Assembly (NCBI GenBank): GCA_030653545.1
Contig: JAURZE010000025.1
Location: forward strand, 1-64,000
Origin: Nitrospira sp.
GTDB taxonomy: Bacteria > Nitrospirota > Nitrospiria > Nitrospirales > Nitrospiraceae
Direction of reading: 5' to 3'
DNA length: 64,000 bases
The notes beneath the pieces were generated by a model that was given only the letters and a program-made list of their open reading frames with translations, searched no databases and was not told the DNA's origin. Below, piece after piece: positions 59,595 through 64,000 of the stretch (within the stretch, counting starts at the first letter, position 1; every line of letters begins with the position of its first letter). The position numbers and the translations under genes were made by a program.

Positions 59595-60596
59595 TTACGG
59601 GAAAAATTGAAATGCTCCGACTTTCGTTTCCCTGCGTAATGAATCCACAGCGTCCTGAAATGGCTCACAATCGTGCAAAGTCTTATACGAATCAGTGAGC
59701 ACGTTGAAACCACTGTCGATTACTTGCTTGACCGCAAGGATCAGCTTTTCTGAGTATTCAAGGATGTCTTGTTGGATTACAGATTTTTCCGCAAACTCTC
59801 GAATGGTATTCGGTTCACTGGGCGAACTTGCAGAATGACGAGTGATATGTTCTTCCACGATAAGAGGCCATTGGTTCGGTAAAAAGGTATAGAACTCTGT
59901 TTCGGTTTTATGTGGAAACCCGAACCACCAGAAGGAAAAATTCCCAAGGTGCGCCAATTTGTTTCGATATAGGAACAACAGAGTTGCCCATTCTTTGTCA
60001 GGGCCATCCCGTAGAAGTTCAGAAACTAATGAGACGTGCAGTTTTTCCAGAAGGGCCTTTCTGGGCGGGGCGATGGTTGCCACCGGGGGGAAAGGAGTTG
60101 TTGCAAAATCCATCAAGTCGGTGAAGGAGGCACGACCCACTTTGATTTTAGGCATTTCACCGGAAAAGAAGATCGCCGCAACCTCTGCGAACTGGTCGAG
60201 AGTACCTGTGAGTAGCACAACTAGATTTCTGAATGAGCGCCGAACTTTGTGGGAAGCCTTGGGGTCCCAAGCTTCCTCCCTTACTTTCTTCGCGGGGGAA
60301 TAGGAACTGGCGTGATCTTTCTTAATGGCGCCAAACAGTTCATCTATTTCTTCAAGCGAATCCCTAATCCCGCGAGCAAGATTTCCAAGGTAAGGAAAGA
60401 GAATGCCACTTGTATCAGAAAGGAATCGGGGGGATTGGCCATAAGAAAAGTAATTCGCGGCACAATAAAAGTGATAGAGGGTTGCTGGAATGATTTTGTT
60501 TTGGTGTGCAGCTTCCCATATAGATTCGGGACGATTTATGACAAGTGAACTGGTTTGAACGGCAACGCTGTTTAGGTCACATTCTTGCAGTCTCAT
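59595..60596 (-). CDS. HEPN-like accessory protein
   Basis: A 333-residue soluble protein, predominantly helical and visibly richer in A/T codons than its neighbours. The block LLFLYRNKLAHLGNFSFWWF (near residue 212) contains RNxxxH-type spacing (R-N-K-L-A-H), the RX4H motif of HEPN domains found in toxins and defence proteins. No other domain is recognised. The start is ATG 60596 with GGAG 8 nt upstream; the frame to 60614 lacks a site. It lies in an accessory stretch beside toxin-antitoxin genes. HEPN assignment rests on the motif and helical context alone. Confidence 0.65.
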   Translation of the reverse strand: MRLQECDLNSVAVQTSSLVINRPESIWEAAHQNKIIPATLYHFYCAANYFSYGQSPRFLSDTSGILFPYLGNLARGIRDSLEEIDELFGAIKKDHASSYSPAKKVREEAWDPKASHKVRRSFRNLVVLLTGTLDQFAEVAAIFFSGEMPKIKVGRASFTDLMDFATTPFPPVATIAPPRKALLEKLHVSLVSELLRDGPDKEWATLLFLYRNKLAHLGNFSFWWFGFPHKTETEFYTFLPNQWPLIVEEHITRHSASSPSEPNTIREFAEKSVIQQDILEYSEKLILAVKQVIDSGFNVLTDSYKTLHDCEPFQDAVDSLRRETKVGAFQFFP

Positions 60597-60711
60597 TCTT
60601 CGGCTCCATTGCACGGGGGATACTCCAATGTGATGGAGGCATCATGCACTTGACGGACAAGGGATTGCTTATCGGAGAACAGTGGTGATCCGCTGATTAA
60701 GAGTTACGGCC

Positions 60712-60969
60712 TCACTTCTTAAAAATCAGCCTCGGCTCGGTCATGTTCCCCATCGAGACTGCTACCAACTCCCACCCGCTTGATCCAAACTCGTTCAGCT
60801 TGGATTGCATATTCTGCGTGTCGGGAAGCACCTCGACGATTTGGTACTGAAACCGCTTCGGCTCCTGCGCCTTCGCGGTGAACGGCTGCCCCATGAGCAG
60901 CAGGAGGCCCAATGCGCCAAGGCTTACGCCCGTGATCAGCCACGCTATTGATAGACGTGCGTTCTGCAT
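60712..60969 (-). CDS. DUF4177-like small membrane-anchored protein
   Basis: An 85-residue protein: TM/signal segment (IAWLITGVSLGALGLLLLMG) and a small domain FQYQIVEVLPDTQNMQSKLN with EFGSSGWELVAVSMGN. The pattern of a start strand followed by N-x-x-G-x-x-GWELVxV is that of DUF4177. GAGGTGACCT precedes the ATG. Function unknown. Confidence 0.72.
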   Translation of the reverse strand: MQNARLSIAWLITGVSLGALGLLLLMGQPFTAKAQEPKRFQYQIVEVLPDTQNMQSKLNEFGSSGWELVAVSMGNMTEPRLIFKK

Positions 60970-60996
60970 AGGTCACCTCACTCAGCTTATTGTTAT

Positions 60997-61055
60997 GGAT
61001 GCGCGATGCGCCAGTTGTGGCCGGTACCGAGATCGACTTTGAGCGGGACGGAGAG
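60997..61055. repeat. 59-nt duplicate of the polA 3' end (copy A)
   Basis: This matches 61662-61720, the last coding part of polA, at 57 of 59 positions (differences in GCGATGCG/GCGACGCG and GGTACC/GGTGCC). It is not joined to the rest of polA. The copies enclose hicB and hicA. Confidence 0.9.
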
Positions 61056-61086
61056 TGTGGTAAACGAACGGCCACCCTTGGGTGGG

Positions 61087-61296
61087 TCACGCAAAGGCAA
61101 GACGGCCTTTAGGTTCAGGAATCGGGCGGCCAAGATCCTTTGCCGTTTCAATCCATTCCTGGATCACAGTTTCAACGTGCGCCAGGGCTTCCTGGTAGGT
61201 CGCGCCATCGGCCGCACATCCGGGCAATTCCGGCACTTCGGCAATGAAGGCCTGATCGTCCTTGCTCCAATAGATGATCACTTCGTATTTACTCAT
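61087..61296 (-). CDS. hicB: HicB antitoxin
   Basis: A 69-residue HicB-type antitoxin. Blocks VIIYWSKDDQAFIAEVPELP and GCAADGATYQEALAHVETVI match the family; the C-terminus PIPEPKGRLAFA is short. There is no added DNA-binding domain. ATG 61296 overlaps the end of hicA by 8 nt, so the pair is co-translated in toxin-antitoxin order. It should neutralise the HicA at 61289. Confidence 0.9.
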   Translation of the reverse strand: MSKYEVIIYWSKDDQAFIAEVPELPGCAADGATYQEALAHVETVIQEWIETAKDLGRPIPEPKGRLAFA

Positions 61297-61549
61297 CTAC
61301 CTCGCCTCCCAGCTGATATCGAAGAATTACTTGGCGAACCTGTTTCACTTGATATGGCTTCGCATGAGCGCCTTTGGACTGGAGATTTAAAATCTCCTCA
61401 ACCCCGGGCTTTGAGTAAATATGATGGCTCCCACGAATCCGCTCTTCAAAGCCCAACTCCAATAATAAATGTCGAAGTCCCTCGAACGGAATATTAGCGT
61501 CCGATGTCCCGCGCAAAATTCGTTCGAGTAGTTTATCTGACCGAGTCAC
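61289..61549 (-). CDS. hicA: HicA toxin
   Basis: An 86-residue HicA-type mRNA interferase with a dsRBD-like fold. The catalytic His is in IRGSHHIYSKPGV, preceded by LRHLLLELGFEER and followed by HAKPYQVKQVRQVIL. All parts are present, unlike the remnant at 58739. A consensus promoter lies upstream (61598-61626). HicA cleaves mRNA when freed from HicB. Confidence 0.9.
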   Translation of the reverse strand: MTRSDKLLERILRGTSDANIPFEGLRHLLLELGFEERIRGSHHIYSKPGVEEILNLQSKGAHAKPYQVKQVRQVILRYQLGGEVDE

Positions 61550-61582
61550 TCGATTGTCTGATGGCTTGAAGAATAATTAGGC

Positions 61583-61599
61583 ACTCGTCCTGGACGAAT
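61583..61599. promoter_or_regulatory. Palindrome at the hicA-hicB transcription start
   Basis: ACTCGTCC-T-GGACGAAT is an inverted repeat with 7 of 8 arm positions matching. It covers the region just downstream of the -10 box of the hicAB promoter, a usual place for an operator. The local HicB lacks a recognisable DNA-binding domain, so the binder is unclear. Confidence 0.4.
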
Positions 61600-61626
61600 T
61601 CTATAGGTGTCTTCTCACCCTGTCAA
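61598..61626 (-). promoter_or_regulatory. Promoter of the hicA-hicB operon
   Basis: On the minus strand TTGACA (61626-61621), a 17-nt spacer and TAGAAT (61603-61598) lie 49 nt before the hicA ATG. The -35 box is perfect and the -10 matches at five of six positions. Confidence 0.7.
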
Positions 61627-61657
61627 AATCCGGTTCTCAGAGTCTTCCGGTCACGGA

Positions 61658-64000
61658 CTACGGATGCGCGACGCGCCAGTTGTGGCCGGTGCCGAGATCG
61701 ACTTTGAGCGGGACGGAGAGGTGCAGTTGCTTGCCGACGCCTTCCATCTCGTGCTTCACCAGCCGTTTGGCTTCGTCCAGTTCCTTCTCCGGCACTTCGA
61801 AAATCAATTCGTCGTGGACCTGGAGGATCATCTTCGTGTGCGGCATCTCGTGATGGAGGGCCTTGCTCACATTGATCATGGCGACTTTGATCAAGTCGGC
61901 GGCTGAACCCTGGATGGGACTGTTCACCGCCATGCGTTCGCCGAATCCGCGCTGTACCGGATCGCCGCTCTGTAATTCTGGAATCGGCCGCCGCCGCCCC
62001 AGGATCGTGGTGGTGAAACCTTTCTCTTTGCCTTCGGCGATATTCCGATCCATCAAGGCGCGCACGCCGGCATATTTTTCAAAATAGGTCTCAATGTACT
62101 TCTTGGCCTCTGCCTGCGGCACGCCGATGTTCTGCGAGAGGCCAAAGGGGCTGATGCCGTAGACGATGCCGAAGACCACACTCTTGGCCGCCCGCCGCAT
62201 TTCGCGCGTGATCTGGGAAGCGGGGAGGTGGAAAATGTCCATGGCCGTGGCCATGTGAATGTCTTCGCCCTTCTCAAACACTTCGAGCAAGCGCGGATCC
62301 TGCGACAAATGCGCGAGGATGCGCGGCTCGATCTGACTATAGTCGGCGCAGAGTAGGGTGTGGCCTTTCGGCGCGATGAAGGCTTCGCGAATGCGCAGGC
62401 CGTAGTCGCCCTTGACCGGAATATTCTGCAGATTGGGATCGGTCGATGACAACCGGCCGGTCGCGGCGACGGTTTGATTCAGCGACGTGTGGAGCCGCTT
62501 GGTTTCGGGATTCACGAGTTCCGGCAAGGCATCCACGTAGGTCGATTTGAGTTTGCTGATGCTGCGATAGGTCAGGATCTGCGCAGGTAAATCATGCTGG
62601 GTTGCGAGCTGCGTGAGCGTGTCTTCGTCGGTCGAATAGCCGGTCTTGGTCTTGCGGCCCGGCTTAAGGCCGAGTTTCTCGAAAAGTATGACTGCCAGCT
62701 GTTTCGGCGAATTGATGTTGAACTCGCCGCCCGCCAGGCCGGCGATGGTCTCCATCATCTTGTCGAGTTCGTGCTCCAGTTCCTTGCTCAAGACCTTCAG
62801 ACCCTCGACGTCGAGCAGGAAACCGTTTCGTTCGATCTCGGCCAGCACCGGCACGAGCGGCATTTCAATCTCATGGAAGAGTGTCAGGCTGCCCTGGGCG
62901 GTCAGTCGCTCGATCATCACCGGGGCCAGCTGGGCCAGCACGGTGGCCTGCTCGGCGGCTTCGTCTCGTGAGCCGGTCTCTTCATCGAAGAGCGATTGCG
63001 GGGCCTTGGCCTCGGTGTGTGAGTCGCCCAGGCGATGGCCCACCGCTTCCATGGCGATGGTCGCGAGGCTGTGGTCGCGGCGATTGGGGTTGAGCAGATA
63101 GTCCGCGACCATCGTATCGAGATAGGGGCCGGCGACGGTGACGCCGATGCGATGGAACGCGAGCAGCGTGGCTTTCAGGTCATGGACGACCTTGGTGCGC
63201 GTCTGGTCATGCAACAGGGTCGTGATCGGGCGCATGTAGGTATGCACGTCGAGCGGGAAAAAGGCGGTGTGGCCTCCCGATGAGAGCGCGAACCCGAGCA
63301 CGTCGGCACGGACGCTGGCCCCGCCTGAGAGCAGGCATTGCACGGCGAGCGGACTTCCTGCCGGGAGGCTTTTGACGAACCGTTCTGCGGAGGGCTCGTC
63401 TTGGACGATCGTGAGTGCTGCCGCCGGGGTCTCCGGTGGCTTGGTTGCCGGTTGAAGCGTCTTCAGCAGGGCGGTGAATTCCAGTTCGCGGAGCAGGTCG
63501 GTGAGTTGATCCTGGTGCGGCGGCTTGACCCGGAAGGCCTCCGCGTCGAATTCGACCGGGCTGTTCACGTCGATGGTCGCGAGCTTGCGGCTGAGCCGGG
63601 CGTTGTCGGCCTGTTCAATCAGCATCGCTTTGATGCGGGGCGGCGTGACTTCCTCGACGCGGCGGAGCAATTCGTCGATCGTGCCAAACTGCACGATGAG
63701 CTTGATCGCGGTTTTTTCACCGATACCTTTGACGCCGGGGATGTTGTCCGAGGCATCGCCCATGAGCCCCATGATCTCGATCACCCGCGCCGGTTCAACG
63801 CCGAATTTCTCGACACATTCGGGTTCGCCGGACCATTTATCTTTCACCGGGTCGTAGATGCGAATGTGCGGCGTGACGAGCTGCAGCATGTCCTTGTCGC
63901 CGGTGACAATGACGACGTCATCGCCGGCGCGTTCGGCTTTTTGAGCGAGGGTGCCGATCAGATCGTCCGCTTCGTAGCCGGCCTGCTTCACGGCGGGAAT
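61658..64000 (-). CDS. polA: DNA polymerase I (5' part beyond window)
   Basis: About 780 C-terminal residues are present; the start lies past 64000. The first part is the end of the 5'-nuclease domain (VVIVTGDKDMLQL, LMGDASDNIPGVKGIGEKTA). A vestigial 3'-5' exonuclease domain follows: the places expected to carry the DxE and other acidic ligands read PLAVQCLL and HDLKATLLAFH, so proofreading is probably absent. The polymerase domain is complete: CADYSQIEPRILAHLS (motif A, with Pro where Leu is usual), RRAAKSVVFGIVYG (motif B) and ILQVHDELIFEVP (motif C). It serves in repair and Okazaki-fragment processing. Its last 59 coding nt are duplicated at 60997. Confidence 0.95.
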   Translation of the reverse strand: MPAVKQAGYEADDLIGTLAQKAERAGDDVVIVTGDKDMLQLVTPHIRIYDPVKDKWSGEPECVEKFGVEPARVIEIMGLMGDASDNIPGVKGIGEKTAIKLIVQFGTIDELLRRVEEVTPPRIKAMLIEQADNARLSRKLATIDVNSPVEFDAEAFRVKPPHQDQLTDLLRELEFTALLKTLQPATKPPETPAAALTIVQDEPSAERFVKSLPAGSPLAVQCLLSGGASVRADVLGFALSSGGHTAFFPLDVHTYMRPITTLLHDQTRTKVVHDLKATLLAFHRIGVTVAGPYLDTMVADYLLNPNRRDHSLATIAMEAVGHRLGDSHTEAKAPQSLFDEETGSRDEAAEQATVLAQLAPVMIERLTAQGSLTLFHEIEMPLVPVLAEIERNGFLLDVEGLKVLSKELEHELDKMMETIAGLAGGEFNINSPKQLAVILFEKLGLKPGRKTKTGYSTDEDTLTQLATQHDLPAQILTYRSISKLKSTYVDALPELVNPETKRLHTSLNQTVAATGRLSSTDPNLQNIPVKGDYGLRIREAFIAPKGHTLLCADYSQIEPRILAHLSQDPRLLEVFEKGEDIHMATAMDIFHLPASQITREMRRAAKSVVFGIVYGISPFGLSQNIGVPQAEAKKYIETYFEKYAGVRALMDRNIAEGKEKGFTTTILGRRRPIPELQSGDPVQRGFGERMAVNSPIQGSAADLIKVAMINVSKALHHEMPHTKMILQVHDELIFEVPEKELDEAKRLVKHEMEGVGKQLHLSVPLKVDLGTGHNWRVAHP
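61662..61720. repeat. 59-nt direct repeat, copy B (inside polA)
   Basis: This is the copy within the intact polA 3' end; see copy A at 60997-61055. The copies start 665 nt apart. Confidence 0.9.

Noticed and set aside
1-64000. CRISPR arrays, rRNA and tRNA genes
   Set aside because: No regularly spaced short direct repeats, no rRNA-like conserved stretches and no tRNA-like cloverleaf with CCA or TTCGA-type arm was found on reading both strands.

Overview
The window is about 60% GC with dense, mostly co-oriented genes and frequent ATGA or GTGA stop/start overlaps. The protein set (DUF3015/DUF4105 pair, TRL-like lipoprotein, RR-PilZ and GGDEF regulators, many small secreted proteins with no wider family, GH63 plus debranching-enzyme pair) suggests a Nitrospira-like bacterium (phylum Nitrospirota). 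This rests on recognised protein character, not on a marker gene. The cell is clearly Gram-negative: secretin, MlaA, beta-barrels, lipoproteins and a LolA-like protein are present.

Layout. 1-4.4 kb: tail of an IS630-type transposase, an RR-PilZ regulator, a decayed gene and small secreted proteins including a lipocalin. 4.5-9.4 kb: two-gene glycan hydrolase operon. 9.5-16 kb: PilZ protein, orphan GspD-like secretin, coiled-coil protein and a three-gene HDOD/GGDEF signalling operon. 16.2-21.1 kb: a 1643-residue TPR/low-complexity/single-TM protein. 21.3-23.1 kb: ECF sigma, putative membrane partner and DUF3106 operon. 23.2-28.4 kb: AIM24, M48 protease, phosphodiesterase, DUF3015 and DUF4105. 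28.5-45.8 kb: lipoprotein, beta-barrel, a large aryl-polyene (xanthomonadin-like) pigment locus, then a second related beta-barrel. 45.9-58.7 kb: hydrolase, MlaA, CBS protein, FecR plus CHASE2-cyclase, kbl-tdh, TonB-C protein, YceI, alcohol dehydrogenase and a SUMF1-like protein. 58.7-61.6 kb: an accessory stretch with a broken hicA, hicB, a HEPN-like protein and an intact hicA-hicB. The window ends inside polA.

Main system. Genes from 30.0 to 39.9 kb (+) encode a methyltransferase, ACP, AMP-ligase, two hotdog dehydratases, an LpxL-like acyltransferase, a LolA-like protein, an MMPL exporter, a ketosynthase, a second KS-like/chain-length factor and a ketoreductase, nearly all translationally coupled. 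A glycosyltransferase follows. The opposite-strand arm (40.9-44.8 kb) carries a halogenase-like flavoprotein, a FkbO/Hyg5/XanB2-type chorismatase, a polysaccharide deacetylase and a lipoprotein. Together these can be read as: chorismate to hydroxybenzoate starter, iterative KS/KR/DH extension to an aryl polyene, acyl transfer to a lipid, possible halogenation or oxidation, and outer-membrane delivery. This is inference from families and synteny.

Two 59-nt gene-edge duplications stand out: the KS 5' end is duplicated inside the polyene operon, and the polA 3' end is duplicated on the far side of hicA-hicB. Each pair differs at two positions. No tRNA, rRNA or CRISPR array was seen.
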